Positions 8,357 to 17,251 of a DNA stretch of 64,000 nt are shown in pieces. Within the stretch, counting starts at the first letter, position 1, and the number at the start of each line of letters is the position of its first letter. Source of the DNA: Flavobacteriales bacterium 33_180_T64 (lineage in GTDB: Bacteria > Bacteroidota > Bacteroidia > Flavobacteriales > Flavobacteriaceae); NCBI GenBank assembly GCA_002162685.1, contig MAAQ01000013.1, positions 310,001-374,000 on the forward strand. The letters are read 5' to 3'. The notes beneath the pieces were generated by a model. The model was given only the letters and a program-made list of their open reading frames with translations, had not been told where the DNA came from and made no database searches. The position numbers and the translations under genes were made by a program.

Positions 8357-11137
8357 ATGAAAAAACTTAAGCCTAATAATATCCTTTTAGTTTTATTATT
8401 TATTCTAAGCACAATACAATTAGAAGCTCAAACACAAATTGGTCAAGATATATTAGGCGTTCCTAATCCTAGTGGTCCTAGCACCAATAGTCCTGATAAC
8501 CCTATAGGTGATAATGGTGCTATTAGTATAAGCGCTAATGGCTCGATAATGGCTATAAGTAATGTTAATACAATAATTACTGGCACTAAAAAGGGAAAAG
8601 TGACAGTATACGACTTTAATGGCACTAATTGGGTGCCATTAGGAGGAGATATTCATAGCATACATAGGACTAGTGGTACTTTTGGCGCGGCAGTAAGCCT
8701 AAGTGACAATGGAAAACGATTAGCAGTTAGTGACCCTAGTTATCATTTACCGGGTAAACTTACGGGTCAAGTTCAAGTTTACGAATTACAAGGCAGTGGT
8801 AGTACAGCTAGTTGGACCCCATTAGGCAACAATATTGTAGATCTCGAAATGTTTACAGCAGGGCTCTCTGTAAGTTTAAGTGGTGATGGTAACACACTTG
8901 CTATTAAAATAAGAGATAACTACAGAAAAGAATATGAAGGACTTACGCAAGTTTATAAACTAAATGGAACCACTTGGGAACAAGTAGGCTCGAACATTTT
9001 AGGTAAAAAAATTAAAAAAACATTGTTCATTGTTAGTGTTAACGGCCATACAACTAGCACCGAAGTCAGCCTAAATACCGATGGCACCAAATTAGCTGTA
9101 GGAACACATTTAAATGATGAACCTGGAAAAAAAGAAGCAGGACGTGTTTGTATGTATGAGTTACAAGGAACAGGAACTACAGCAACTTGGAATAAAACCG
9201 GGGAATTTGTTGGAGATAATAAAAAGGATCTTTTTGGAAAATCTGTAAGCCTTAGCGATGATGGAAATACTGTAGTTGTTGGTGCCTATACATATTTAAA
9301 CACGCAACCTGGTTACGTTAAAATTTACAACTATAACGGCTCTACTTGGACACAAAAAGGGACTACTTTAAAAGATCCTAATAACCTTAACGGTTATGGA
9401 TTTGGAAGATCTGTAAGTATTAATGCAAATGGTAACACCCTTGCAATAGGAGCTCGTAAAGCAGACCCCGTAAATGGTACTGTACATATTTATAAATGGG
9501 ATGGTACTGATTGGATTAATTCTAGTTCTAAAATCACCGATAAATCTGCTACTGCGGTAAGTCTTAATAAAGATGGACAAAAGGTAGCAATTGGAATGGC
9601 TGAGTATACTATTCCTGGACCTCCTAAAAAAAGGACAGGCCTTGTACAAGTATATAAAATGGCAACTAACCAAAGCCCTGTGGCATATATTAAAAGTGGC
9701 ATAGTTGCAAATCTAGATGCTTCGGGAAATGTGACTATATCACCAACTAATATGGATAACGGTAGCTCCGATCCAGATGGTGATCCTTTAACACTATCAT
9801 TAAGCCAAACCAATTTTAACTGCTCTAATATTGGAGCTAATCTAGTAACATTGACTATAAGTGATGGTAAAGGAGGAACAGATACAGCAATGGATTTTAT
9901 TCATATAGAAGACCCAATTATAATTAATAATTGTCCTTCAAACATTACTCTAACAGCAGCGCCTGGAGATACTGATATAGTTGCATCATACATAACCCCA
10001 ACCGGAACATCTAACTGCTCAACACTAATCAAAGTTGAACAGATAGCTGGTTTAGCTAGTGGAGATTCGTTTCCTATTGGAGTAACTCCAAATCTTTTTA
10101 AAATAACTGATGACAATGGTAGTGTAGAATTCTGTAGTTTTAACGTGACAGTAAATAGCGCTCCCAATGTTTCTCTTTCTGCAGCAGGTGATTTGATATT
10201 TAATGATACTGCAGGAATTGACAACGATATTACGCTAAGCATAGATAATGCAAATTATCGTCTGAGTAGTAATACCCCAGGGTATCTTACTGCAAATTCT
10301 GGAACGACCCAAGATGGAAATGATGTTTTAATTCCCATTGCTTCTGTTACAGGAAATATCCAAATTAACACAGGTGCAGGAAGTGATAGACTAATTATAA
10401 ATTTTGATGGAGGATTTTATTCCCGTCCAATTACCTATAATGGTGGAAACCCTATAACTTCCCCAGGTGATTCTTTAGAATTTGAGGGGTCTCTAGCAAT
10501 AACGACAATAGCATATACTGCATTAAGTGCTGATTCTGGAACAGTTAGTTTATCGGGACATAGCTTAATTAGCTATACAGGTTTAGAACCTATATTTGAC
10601 TACTTAACTGCAGACCATAGAGTCTTTACCTATAGTGGTAAAAATGAAGGTATTTCATTAAATAAAGGAACTATGCAAGACACCAACATAATAGACTCTA
10701 ATTTTTCAGAATCTGTGGAATTTAAAAACCCGAAAAAATCATTAACTATTGACGCAACAAATGGAACTGGAGTAAACACAATAAACGTGGAAGGTCTTAA
10801 TGATTTTTTCGGTGCTAATCTTAGCATTAAAGGAGGTAATGAAGACACAGTCACATTTACTCAACAACGAATTACTATTGGTTCTGGAAGTCTCTTGATT
10901 ACAGGAGGTCTCGTTTATTTTAATACAAATTTTTTAACAAGTAACGCAGGAATCTTCAAAATAGAAGCAGAACATTTAGTTAAACTAGACGGAAGTATTC
11001 AAACAAGCAATGGCGACATTACTGTTACTGTAAACAACCCAATTAATCTAGGTGATAAAAGTGGAATTTATAGGACTGATGATATAATTATATCAGCAAT
11101 TGGAGATGGGAAGATTTTAATAGGTAAATTAGATTAA
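8357..11137 (+). CDS. Large secreted protein: seven-repeat beta-propeller plus Ig/HYR-like domains
   Basis: A signal peptide (cut near LEAQ, residue 25) precedes seven repeats of the type VSLSxDGNTLAIGA with YxLNGTxW partners (about residues 50-440), consistent with one seven-bladed FG-GAP-like propeller. A cadherin/Ig-like stretch (NQSPVAYIKSG onward) and a HYR-like stretch beginning CPSNITLTAAPGDTD follow. The remaining 300 residues are rich in Asn, Gly, Ser and Thr and look like a repetitive beta-helix adhesin region. No type A or gliding-type T9SS tail is present, unlike other large secreted proteins here, so the gene may be C-terminally truncated. Function unknown; adhesion is a guess. 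Confidence 0.8.
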   Translation: MKKLKPNNILLVLLFILSTIQLEAQTQIGQDILGVPNPSGPSTNSPDNPIGDNGAISISANGSIMAISNVNTIITGTKKGKVTVYDFNGTNWVPLGGDIHSIHRTSGTFGAAVSLSDNGKRLAVSDPSYHLPGKLTGQVQVYELQGSGSTASWTPLGNNIVDLEMFTAGLSVSLSGDGNTLAIKIRDNYRKEYEGLTQVYKLNGTTWEQVGSNILGKKIKKTLFIVSVNGHTTSTEVSLNTDGTKLAVGTHLNDEPGKKEAGRVCMYELQGTGTTATWNKTGEFVGDNKKDLFGKSVSLSDDGNTVVVGAYTYLNTQPGYVKIYNYNGSTWTQKGTTLKDPNNLNGYGFGRSVSINANGNTLAIGARKADPVNGTVHIYKWDGTDWINSSSKITDKSATAVSLNKDGQKVAIGMAEYTIPGPPKKRTGLVQVYKMATNQSPVAYIKSGIVANLDASGNVTISPTNMDNGSSDPDGDPLTLSLSQTNFNCSNIGANLVTLTISDGKGGTDTAMDFIHIEDPIIINNCPSNITLTAAPGDTDIVASYITPTGTSNCSTLIKVEQIAGLASGDSFPIGVTPNLFKITDDNGSVEFCSFNVTVNSAPNVSLSAAGDLIFNDTAGIDNDITLSIDNANYRLSSNTPGYLTANSGTTQDGNDVLIPIASVTGNIQINTGAGSDRLIINFDGGFYSRPITYNGGNPITSPGDSLEFEGSLAITTIAYTALSADSGTVSLSGHSLISYTGLEPIFDYLTADHRVFTYSGKNEGISLNKGTMQDTNIIDSNFSESVEFKNPKKSLTIDATNGTGVNTINVEGLNDFFGANLSIKGGNEDTVTFTQQRITIGSGSLLITGGLVYFNTNFLTSNAGIFKIEAEHLVKLDGSIQTSNGDITVTVNNPINLGDKSGIYRTDDIIISAIGDGKILIGKLD

Positions 11138-11170
11138 TTTAAAAAACACAATACTCTAAAACACATATAA

Positions 11171-11208
11171 ACTTATATCACTTCTTGTTTTTATAAAAAG
11201 TGATAAGT
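11171..11208. terminator. Hairpin after the propeller gene
   Basis: ACTTATATCACTT and AAGTGATAAGT can pair with a small bulge. There is no clean T-run, so this is a weak terminator candidate. Confidence 0.35.
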
Positions 11209-11223
11209 AGTAATTTGGATAAC

Positions 11224-11368
11224 TTACCATGCCTATATTTTGAATAGGCATGGTAATTATCGTGCTTTAAATACACTTTATTAAATGCAATCGCGTTTCG
11301 TTTTAATATGTGATGGTGATTGTAGGACTTGAATCAAGCCTAAATTTTCAACGCTTCTAATGATATTA
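11224..11368 (-). pseudogene. Decayed, internally deleted copy of the pyk 3' region
   Basis: Bases 11294-11368 match pyk bases 11886-11960 at 68 of 75 positions without gaps, and in the pyk frame still read NIIRSVE and SPSHIKTKR. Just before this, 11224-11250 resembles the pyk 3' end (MPIQ-x-x-GMV), and 11285-11297 resembles the pyk segment around 11632-11644. The order is that of pyk with a stretch of more than 200 bases removed. The 5' part also forms a perfect 12-base inverted repeat (11224-11256). It appears to be a remnant of a partial pyk duplication. Confidence 0.7.
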
Positions 11369-11524
11369 AGTATTTTACTATCTAATTTAAACACCGAAAT
11401 CTCTTTAACGAAAACAAGCAAAACCAAACGACATCTGCGTTAGCGATTAAACGGCATGTTTGAGCTCCTCAAAGAGAGCGAGTAGAGAAAGCGCGACCCT
11501 TGTGGTAACGCCAAAATTATAATT

Positions 11525-12952
11525 CTAAATCTCAGTTACTCGCAATGTATTTACCATGCCTTTTTCTTGAATAGGCATTGCCGCTAAGCTAATAAGCATA
11601 TCGCCTTGCTCTAAGTATCCCTTTTCACATGCAATAGCGTTTACATCTTCAATCGTTTCATCTGTACTCACATATTTATCATAGAAAAAAGCTTCAACAC
11701 CCCAAAGTAAACTAAGCTGTGTTAAAATACGTTTATTAGATGTAAATACTAAAATATGAGCTTTTGGTCGCCAAGCCGAAATTTGAAATGCTGTATATCC
11801 ACTATTGGTTAATGTAGAAATCGCTTTAGCACTAATTTCGTTTGCCATATGCGCCGCATGATAACAAATGGACTTCGTAATATAACGTTTCGTTTTAATA
11901 TGTGGTGGTGATTGTGGGACTTTAATCAAGTCTGAGTCTTCAACGCTTCTAATGATATTAGCCATTTGACGAATAACCTGTACAGGATAACTTCCAACAG
12001 AGGTTTCTCCAGATAACATCACAGCATCTGCTCCATCCATAACAGAATTAGCAACATCATTAACCTCAGCACGTGTAGGTGTTAAACTTGTAATCATTGT
12101 TTCCATCATCTGCGTGGCAATAATTACGGGGATTCTAGCGCGTTTGGCACGTAGCACCAATTTCTTTTGAATTAATGGCACTTCTTCTGCAGGAATCTCT
12201 ACACCTAAATCACCACGAGCTACCATAAGTCCGTCACAATAAGCAACAATCTTATCGATATTCTCTACAGCTTCAGGCTTTTCTATTTTTGCTATAATTG
12301 GAATTTTATGATCACTATGCGCATTAATCAATTCTTCAAGTTGCATTAAATCTTCTGCATGACGCACAAATGATAATGCCATCCAATCGACTTTTAAGCT
12401 ACAAGCAAAAATTGCATCTTCAATATCTTTTTCTGTTAAAGCAGGTTGTGAAATATTAGTATTTGGAAGATTAACTCCTTTTTTAGAGCGTAATGGCCCT
12501 CCTTGTATGACACGTGCTTTTACTTCCGATTTTTTATCGGTAGAAACAACTTCAAAAATTAATTTACCATCATCTAAAAGAATACGTTCGCCTTGTTTTG
12601 CATCTTGAGGAAACTTGTCATAGGTCATATAAACACGTTCTTTTGTACCTTCAAAACGCTCTCCTGTAGCAAAAACAATCTCATCACCTTCATTAACAAT
12701 AACTTCACCTTTCATAACACCAACCCTCAATTTTGGACCTTGCAAATCGGCAAGAATAGAGGCATTATAACCAAATTCTTCATTAAGTTCTCTAATCATT
12801 TGCACGCGTTCTTCTACGTCTTTATAGTCGGCATGAGAAAAATTGATTCTAAACACATTGGCGCCTTCTTCTAGCATTCCTTTAAGTACTTCCTTACTAC
12901 TCGTCGCTGGTCCTAATGTGGCTACTATTTTGGTTTTTTTGCTTTGTAACAT
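11525..12952 (-). CDS. pyk: Pyruvate kinase
   Basis: Catalyses phosphoenolpyruvate plus ADP to pyruvate plus ATP, the last step of glycolysis. The sequence has the classic start KTKIVATLGPATSS, the substrate loop ADLQGPKLRVG, the catalytic lysine segment IPIIAKIEKPEAV, the metal-binding MVARGDLGVEIP and the signature TQMMETMI-xx-TPTRAE. The C-terminal domain is complete and ends MVNTLRVTEI. Length 475 is normal. It overlaps the IPExxxVDY gene by one base, so the two are translationally coupled, an order common in flavobacteria. Confidence 0.98.
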   Translation of the reverse strand: MLQSKKTKIVATLGPATSSKEVLKGMLEEGANVFRINFSHADYKDVEERVQMIRELNEEFGYNASILADLQGPKLRVGVMKGEVIVNEGDEIVFATGERFEGTKERVYMTYDKFPQDAKQGERILLDDGKLIFEVVSTDKKSEVKARVIQGGPLRSKKGVNLPNTNISQPALTEKDIEDAIFACSLKVDWMALSFVRHAEDLMQLEELINAHSDHKIPIIAKIEKPEAVENIDKIVAYCDGLMVARGDLGVEIPAEEVPLIQKKLVLRAKRARIPVIIATQMMETMITSLTPTRAEVNDVANSVMDGADAVMLSGETSVGSYPVQVIRQMANIIRSVEDSDLIKVPQSPPHIKTKRYITKSICYHAAHMANEISAKAISTLTNSGYTAFQISAWRPKAHILVFTSNKRILTQLSLLWGVEAFFYDKYVSTDETIEDVNAIACEKGYLEQGDMLISLAAMPIQEKGMVNTLRVTEI

Positions 12953-13434
12953 TAATCAAAAATTAAGTGATCTTTAGATTTTATTTGGTCAACATCTACA
13001 CTGTAAGTCGTAATCACCTGAGGTATAGATTGTATTTTATTTAGAATTATTTTTTCATTAAAAGTTCTTTGTTCATTAGATACTTTAATGAGGTAGTCTA
13101 CTGTTTTTAATTCTGGTAATAGATTAAATGTTCTAGTTATTGTTGATGGGTTTTGAAACAATGATCCAGAACTTTGGAGTGCAGCTTCTTCTTTTTTACA
13201 AATGTTAGAAACGAGATTCCAAACCGTGTCTAATTTTGTGTTTTCCCATTCATAAATAGAAAATGATGCTGCAAAATAATTGTAATCTAAATCTTGTGGT
13301 TTCCTTTCTAAACTAAGGCCTAAACATTTATTTAGAAGATAGGCTAATCTATAATCTTCCAATCTACAATGAATAGCTAGGAGTGAAAAAGAAGCATCAT
13401 AAAAATCGTCAACAAGTAACTTGTGTAATGCCAT
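12952..13434 (-). CDS. IPExxxVDY family protein
   Basis: A conserved flavobacterial protein of unknown function, about 160 residues, named for a C-terminal IPExxxVDY-like motif. Here the region reads SIPQVITTYSVDVDQIKSKD, a variant with Gln for Glu and VDVD for VDY. The neighbourhood (rnc upstream, pyk downstream, one-base overlap with pyk) is the usual one for this family and supports the call. No catalytic motif is seen. A near-palindromic site about 80-105 bases upstream of its start may control this gene and pyk together. Confidence 0.85.
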   Translation of the reverse strand: MALHKLLVDDFYDASFSLLAIHCRLEDYRLAYLLNKCLGLSLERKPQDLDYNYFAASFSIYEWENTKLDTVWNLVSNICKKEEAALQSSGSLFQNPSTITRTFNLLPELKTVDYLIKVSNEQRTFNEKIILNKIQSIPQVITTYSVDVDQIKSKDHLIFD

Positions 13435-13514
13435 AATTAATCGACTACAAGTTGTAAATATACTATATAAAAGCTATAAAATTGTGAAGTTTTGATTAAT
13501 CTTATTTCAAGTAT

Positions 13515-13538
13515 ACTTACGAAAACGTTATCGTTAGT
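13515..13538. promoter_or_regulatory. Operator-like near-palindrome upstream of the pyk operon
   Basis: A 24-base dyad centred on AACGTT (core CGAAAACGTTATCG) pairs at 10 of 12 positions. Its central CG and flanks resemble operators of LacI/GalR-family regulators. It lies 81-104 bases upstream of the IPExxxVDY start; a TATATTTA near-match to the -7 box sits at 13462-13455 on the minus strand. Identity of the regulator is unknown. Confidence 0.45.
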
Positions 13539-13566
13539 AAATTTTAAACTAAAAATAATATCTCGC

Positions 13567-14310
13567 TTAAATTACCTTACTTATCTCTTTCTGAAATGCA
13601 AAAAAAGCACGTTTTGACGCTTTTTCTTCAGCTTTCTTTTTAGAGGTTGCTCTTGCTTTAGCTATTACTTTTTCGTCTATAGATAATTTAACTGAAAAAT
13701 GCTTTAATTCGTCATTACCAGTATCTTCATAAACGTTATAATCAAAAGTCTTTTTCTCTTTTTGGCACCATTCTATCAATAAGCTTTTGTAGCTAATCAC
13801 CTTCCCTTCTAAAGTTTCGATATCTACATGTGGTATAATGACCTGTTTATGAATAAACTTCTCGCAGTCTTTATATCCTTTATCAAGATAAATAGCTCCA
13901 ACTAGAGCTTCAAAAAGATTTCCATGAATATTATTTCCAAAATTAGATTTAGGGATTTTACTTTCTACTAAATCAATAAGGCTGAGTTCTTTTCCAAGTT
14001 CGTTAAGATGTTCTCTACTTACAATTTTAGAGCGCATTTTTGTGAGATAACCTTCGTCTCCACGAGGTACTTCCTCAAACAAGTACGAAGCAATAACAGC
14101 ACCTAGCATAGCATCACCAACAAACTCTAACCTTTCATAGTTAATTGCATTTCCTTCATTGTCCTTGATATTCATTGAACGATGTGTAAATGCTTTTATG
14201 TATAAGCTCTTTTTTTTAACTTTATAACCAAGAATATCGTTGAGTAGTAAAAAAAAATTCCCGTCTTTATTGGTACGGGAATTTTTTAGTATGTTACGAA
14301 TGAAGTTCAT
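13567..14310 (-). CDS. rnc: Ribonuclease III
   Basis: Double-strand-specific endoribonuclease that processes rRNA and other structured RNAs. The catalytic signature appears as ERLEFVGDAMLGAVIASYLF, and the second acidic site as NLFEALVGAIYLDKGY. A C-terminal double-stranded RNA binding domain follows, with KSLLIEWCQKEKK and SKKKAEEKASKRAF. Length 247 is normal. It lies seven bases after fabF, continuing the acpP-fabF-rnc operon that is common across bacteria. Confidence 0.97.
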   Translation of the reverse strand: MNFIRNILKNSRTNKDGNFFLLLNDILGYKVKKKSLYIKAFTHRSMNIKDNEGNAINYERLEFVGDAMLGAVIASYLFEEVPRGDEGYLTKMRSKIVSREHLNELGKELSLIDLVESKIPKSNFGNNIHGNLFEALVGAIYLDKGYKDCEKFIHKQVIIPHVDIETLEGKVISYKSLLIEWCQKEKKTFDYNVYEDTGNDELKHFSVKLSIDEKVIAKARATSKKKAEEKASKRAFFAFQKEISKVI

Positions 14311-14317
14311 TCGGGAT

Positions 14318-15568
14318 TTAATCTAATTTTTTGAATAATACACAAGCGTTGTGACCGCCAAATCCAAACGTATTACTCATTGCGACTTTAATATCTCTTT
14401 TCTGAGCCTTATTGAGCGTTAAATTTAATTCTGGATCTATGTTTTCATCAACCGTTTCGTGGTTTATTGTTGGTGGTACAATACCTTGCTCCATTGCCAT
14501 AATTGACGCTATTGCCTCAATTGCTCCTGCAGCACCCAACAAATGACCTGTCATAGATTTTGTTGAATTAATATTAATGTTTTTAGCATGACTGCCAAAT
14601 ACTTCAGATATAGCTTTTAACTCAGCAACATCTCCTAAAGGTGTTGATGTACCATGTGTATTAATATGATCTACATCTTCTGGATTTAAACCAGCATTTT
14701 CTAAACAATTCTTCATAACTGCTACAACACCTATTCCATCAGGATGTGGTGCTGTCATATGATAAGCATCAGATGATAATCCTCCACCTACAACTTCAGC
14801 ATATATTTTAGCTCCTCTTGCTTTAGCATGTTCATATTCTTCTAAAACAATAGCTCCAGCGCCTTCACCTAATACAAAACCGTCTCGGGTAGCATCAAAT
14901 GGTCTTGAAGCTGATTTTGGGCTATCGTTACGAGTACTCATAGCATGCATAGCGTTGAAACCTCCCATACCTGCAATAGTAACTGCAGCTTCACTTCCTC
15001 CTGTAATTATAACATCACAATGTCCTAAACGTATGTTATTTAGAGCATCAATCATTGAATTGGCAGATGAAGCACAAGCAGAAACAGTAGTATAGTTAGG
15101 GCCCATAAAACCATATTTTATAGATATGTTTCCAGGCGCTATATCAGCAATCATTTTTGGAATAAAGAATGGATTGAACCGAGGTGTACCGTCACCAGCT
15201 GCATAGTTTAACACTTCTTGTTGAAATGTTTCTAGACCTCCAATACCAGCTCCCCAAATTACTCCTACTCTTAATTTGTTTACAGCATCTAAATCAAGTT
15301 TTGAGTCTGCTATTGCTTCATCAGAGGCAACCATTGCATACTGCGAAAACTTGTCCATTCGCTTCGCTAATTTTCTATCAATAAAGTCAGTAACTTCAAA
15401 GTTTTTTATTTCACAAGCGAACTTCGTTTTGAACTTTTCAGCATCAAAATGTGTAACAGGCGCAGCACCACTTTTACCACTTATAAGGGCGTTCCAATAT
15501 TCATCTTTGGTATTTCCTATAGGTGTAAGTGCACCTAAACCGGTAACTACTACTCGCTTTAATTCCAT
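14318..15568 (-). CDS. fabF: Beta-ketoacyl-ACP synthase II
   Basis: Condensing enzyme of fatty acid elongation, using malonyl-ACP. The nucleophile is Cys165 in VSACASSANSMIDAL; the two histidines are in NTHGTSTPLGD and MTGHLLGAAGAIEA. The sequence starts MELKRVVVTGLGALTPIG and ends with the typical FGFGGHNACVLFKK. Length 416 is normal. It follows acpP by 12 bases and precedes rnc, so the whole is one operon, presumably from the acpP promoter. Confidence 0.98.
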   Translation of the reverse strand: MELKRVVVTGLGALTPIGNTKDEYWNALISGKSGAAPVTHFDAEKFKTKFACEIKNFEVTDFIDRKLAKRMDKFSQYAMVASDEAIADSKLDLDAVNKLRVGVIWGAGIGGLETFQQEVLNYAAGDGTPRFNPFFIPKMIADIAPGNISIKYGFMGPNYTTVSACASSANSMIDALNNIRLGHCDVIITGGSEAAVTIAGMGGFNAMHAMSTRNDSPKSASRPFDATRDGFVLGEGAGAIVLEEYEHAKARGAKIYAEVVGGGLSSDAYHMTAPHPDGIGVVAVMKNCLENAGLNPEDVDHINTHGTSTPLGDVAELKAISEVFGSHAKNININSTKSMTGHLLGAAGAIEAIASIMAMEQGIVPPTINHETVDENIDPELNLTLNKAQKRDIKVAMSNTFGFGGHNACVLFKKLD

Positions 15569-15580
15569 AAAATAAAGTTC

Positions 15581-15814
15581 TTATTTTGCTTCTTCTATAT
15601 AAGATACAGCTTGACCAACTGTTGCAATATTTTCAGCTTGATCGTCTGGGATTTGGATATCGAATTCTTTTTCAAACTCCATGATTAGCTCGACAGTGTC
15701 TAATGAATCTGCTCCTAAATCGTTAGTGAAGCTTGCTTCAGTTACAACTTCGTTTTCATCAACTCCTAATTTGTCTACGATAATCGCTTTTACTCTTGAT
15801 GCAATGTCTGACAT
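15581..15814 (-). CDS. acpP: Acyl carrier protein
   Basis: Small acidic carrier of acyl chains in fatty acid synthesis. The phosphopantetheine attachment site is Ser37 in the conserved [15 protein letters not shown]. At 77 residues it is standard. It is the first gene of the acpP-fabF-rnc operon and is divergent from purN. Confidence 0.99.
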   Translation of the reverse strand: MSDIASRVKAIIVDKLGVDENEVVTEASFTNDLGADSLDTVELIMEFEKEFDIQIPDDQAENIATVGQAVSYIEEAK

Positions 15815-15845
15815 AATTTTTTAATTTTAAGTTTTAATTAGGTCG

Positions 15846-15853
15846 CAAAAATA
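15846..15853 (-). promoter_or_regulatory. -7 box candidate for acpP-fabF-rnc
   Basis: The minus strand reads TATTTTTG, an exact TAnnTTTG match, 31 bases upstream of the acpP start codon. No clear TTTG at -33 was found. Confidence 0.5.
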
Positions 15854-15927
15854 AAAAAACTTTATCTCAATACACACCTTTACGTTAAAAATGTGTTTGT
15901 AATTTACTAAAATTACTTTGAAGGATT

Positions 15928-15935
15928 TATCTTTG
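15928..15935 (+). promoter_or_regulatory. -7 box candidate for purN
   Basis: TATCTTTG matches TAnnTTTG exactly and lies 60 bases before the purN start codon, in the divergent acpP-purN gap. Confidence 0.45.
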
Positions 15936-15995
15936 ACACTCTAATTGTTAATTATTATTCATTTTTTTGAATAACACTAATCTGTTTGTCTGTAA

Positions 15996-16562
15996 ATGAA
16001 ACGTATTGTAATCTTTGCGTCCGGGAGTGGCACTAATGCTGAAAATTTAATTAAGTTTTTTCACAACAGAGAAAATGCTTCTGTCATTCAAGTATTATCT
16101 AACAATCCTCATGCCAAAGTTTTAGATCGCGCTAAAAAACTTAAAGTTAGCGCATTATCCTTCAACAGAATAGCATTTACACGAACGGATGATGTGCTTA
16201 ATATTCTAAAATCAAGCCATCCAGATTTAATTGTACTCGCTGGTTTTCTCTGGAAATTCCCTGAGAATATCTTAAAAGAATTTCCTAATAAAGTCGTTAA
16301 TATTCATCCTGCCTTACTACCAAAATATGGAGGGAAAGGTATGTATGGGATGCATGTTCACGAAGCAATTGTCGCTAATAAGGAAAGAGAAACAGGTATC
16401 ACTATTCATTATGTAAACGACCAATATGATGAAGGTGCTATCATTTTTCAAGCGAAATGTGTTGTTGATACCATTGATTCTGCTCAAGATGTTGTTAAAA
16501 AAATTCATAAATTAGAAATGGAACACTTTCCGAAAGTAATAGAACAACTTTTAAATGAGTAA
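15996..16562 (+). CDS. purN: Phosphoribosylglycinamide formyltransferase
   Basis: Transfers the formyl group of 10-formyltetrahydrofolate to GAR, the third step of purine synthesis. The start MKRIVIFASGSGTNAENLI is the phosphate-binding loop; NIHPALLPKYGGKGMYG carries the catalytic Asn/His region and YDEGAIIFQ the conserved Asp. Length 188 is normal. It overlaps rnhA by eight bases on the same strand, and another purine gene (purF type) lies 1.7 kb downstream. Confidence 0.97.
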   Translation: MKRIVIFASGSGTNAENLIKFFHNRENASVIQVLSNNPHAKVLDRAKKLKVSALSFNRIAFTRTDDVLNILKSSHPDLIVLAGFLWKFPENILKEFPNKVVNIHPALLPKYGGKGMYGMHVHEAIVANKERETGITIHYVNDQYDEGAIIFQAKCVVDTIDSAQDVVKKIHKLEMEHFPKVIEQLLNE

Positions 16563-17196
16563 GAAAAAAAAGAAATATTACACCGTTTGGAAAGGTCATC
16601 ACACAGGTGTTTTTGAGTCTTGGAACGACTGTAAGTCACAAATTAAAGATTTTCAAGGCGCACAGTATAAATCCTTTGCCACATTTGATGCTGCAAAAAA
16701 AGCCTTAAAAGGAAACTATAAAGATTATATAGGAAAAAACAAAAGATTCACCAGTGAATTAAGTCATGAGCAACTCAAAAAAATTGGACGTCCTAATTAT
16801 GTTTCTATTTCTGTTGATGCAGCATCATCAGGAAATCCAGGGAAAATGGAATATCGTGGTGTAGAGACCAAATCTAAAAAACAGCTTTTTATTCAAGGAC
16901 CTTTTGAAGAGGGCACCAATAATATTGGTGAATTTCTCGCCATTGTTCATGGTCTTGCCTTTTTAAAAAAGAAAAATAGCAACCTTATTATGTATACCGA
17001 CTCTAAAACAGCCATGAGTTGGGTTCGTAAAAAAACTTGCAATACAAAATTAGAACGTAATGCTAAAAACAAAACATTGTTTGAATTGGTAGATCGCGCA
17101 ATCGATTGGCTAAAGAAGAACACCTATACAACAACCATTGTAAAATGGGAAACTAAAGCTTGGGGTGAAATTCCTGCGGATTTTGGAAGAAAATAA
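16555..17196 (+). CDS. rnhA: Ribonuclease H1 with N-terminal viroplasmin domain
   Basis: Degrades the RNA strand of RNA-DNA hybrids. Residues 5-50 form the small hybrid-binding (viroplasmin, RNase HI N-terminal) domain: YYTVWKGHHTGVFESW and GAQYKSFATFDAAKKAL. The catalytic domain shows the acidic residues in SVDAASSGNPG, NNIGEFLAIVHGL, MYTDSKTAMSW and the last Asp in EIPADFG. It overlaps the end of purN by eight bases, so the two are co-transcribed. Confidence 0.95.
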   Translation: MSKKKKKYYTVWKGHHTGVFESWNDCKSQIKDFQGAQYKSFATFDAAKKALKGNYKDYIGKNKRFTSELSHEQLKKIGRPNYVSISVDAASSGNPGKMEYRGVETKSKKQLFIQGPFEEGTNNIGEFLAIVHGLAFLKKKNSNLIMYTDSKTAMSWVRKKTCNTKLERNAKNKTLFELVDRAIDWLKKNTYTTTIVKWETKAWGEIPADFGRK

Positions 17197-17222
17197 ATTC
17201 GCTTTTTAGAGCTTAAAAAATG

Positions 17223-17230
17223 TATATTTG
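17223..17230 (+). promoter_or_regulatory. -7 box candidate for the PfkB kinase gene
   Basis: TATATTTG matches TAnnTTTG exactly and lies 22 bases before the chosen start codon at 17252. Confidence 0.5.
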
Positions 17231-17251
17231 CAGCAAATTTTAAAACGCTTT

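Larger units (their letters stand above)
11138..11524. other. Gene-free stretch of 387 bases downstream of pyk
   Basis: No credible coding sequence is present. The stretch contains, in order, a hairpin, a 12-base perfect inverted repeat, the pyk-derived fragment and, from about 11381 to 11518, a more G+C-rich tract with AGCGCGACCCTTGTGGTAACG that looks like a dispersed flavobacterial intergenic repeat. The last point is a recollection of style, not a verified match. Confidence 0.5.

Noticed and set aside
9368-9813. Overlapping minus-strand ORFs inside the propeller gene
   Set aside because: Antisense shadows of a frame with seven regular repeats and a signal peptide.
12593-12874. Plus-strand ORF inside pyk
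   Set aside because: Antisense of conserved pyruvate kinase motifs; no features of its own.
15184-15575. Two plus-strand ORFs antisense to fabF
   Set aside because: They cover the conserved N-terminal half of FabF on the opposite strand and show no domain.
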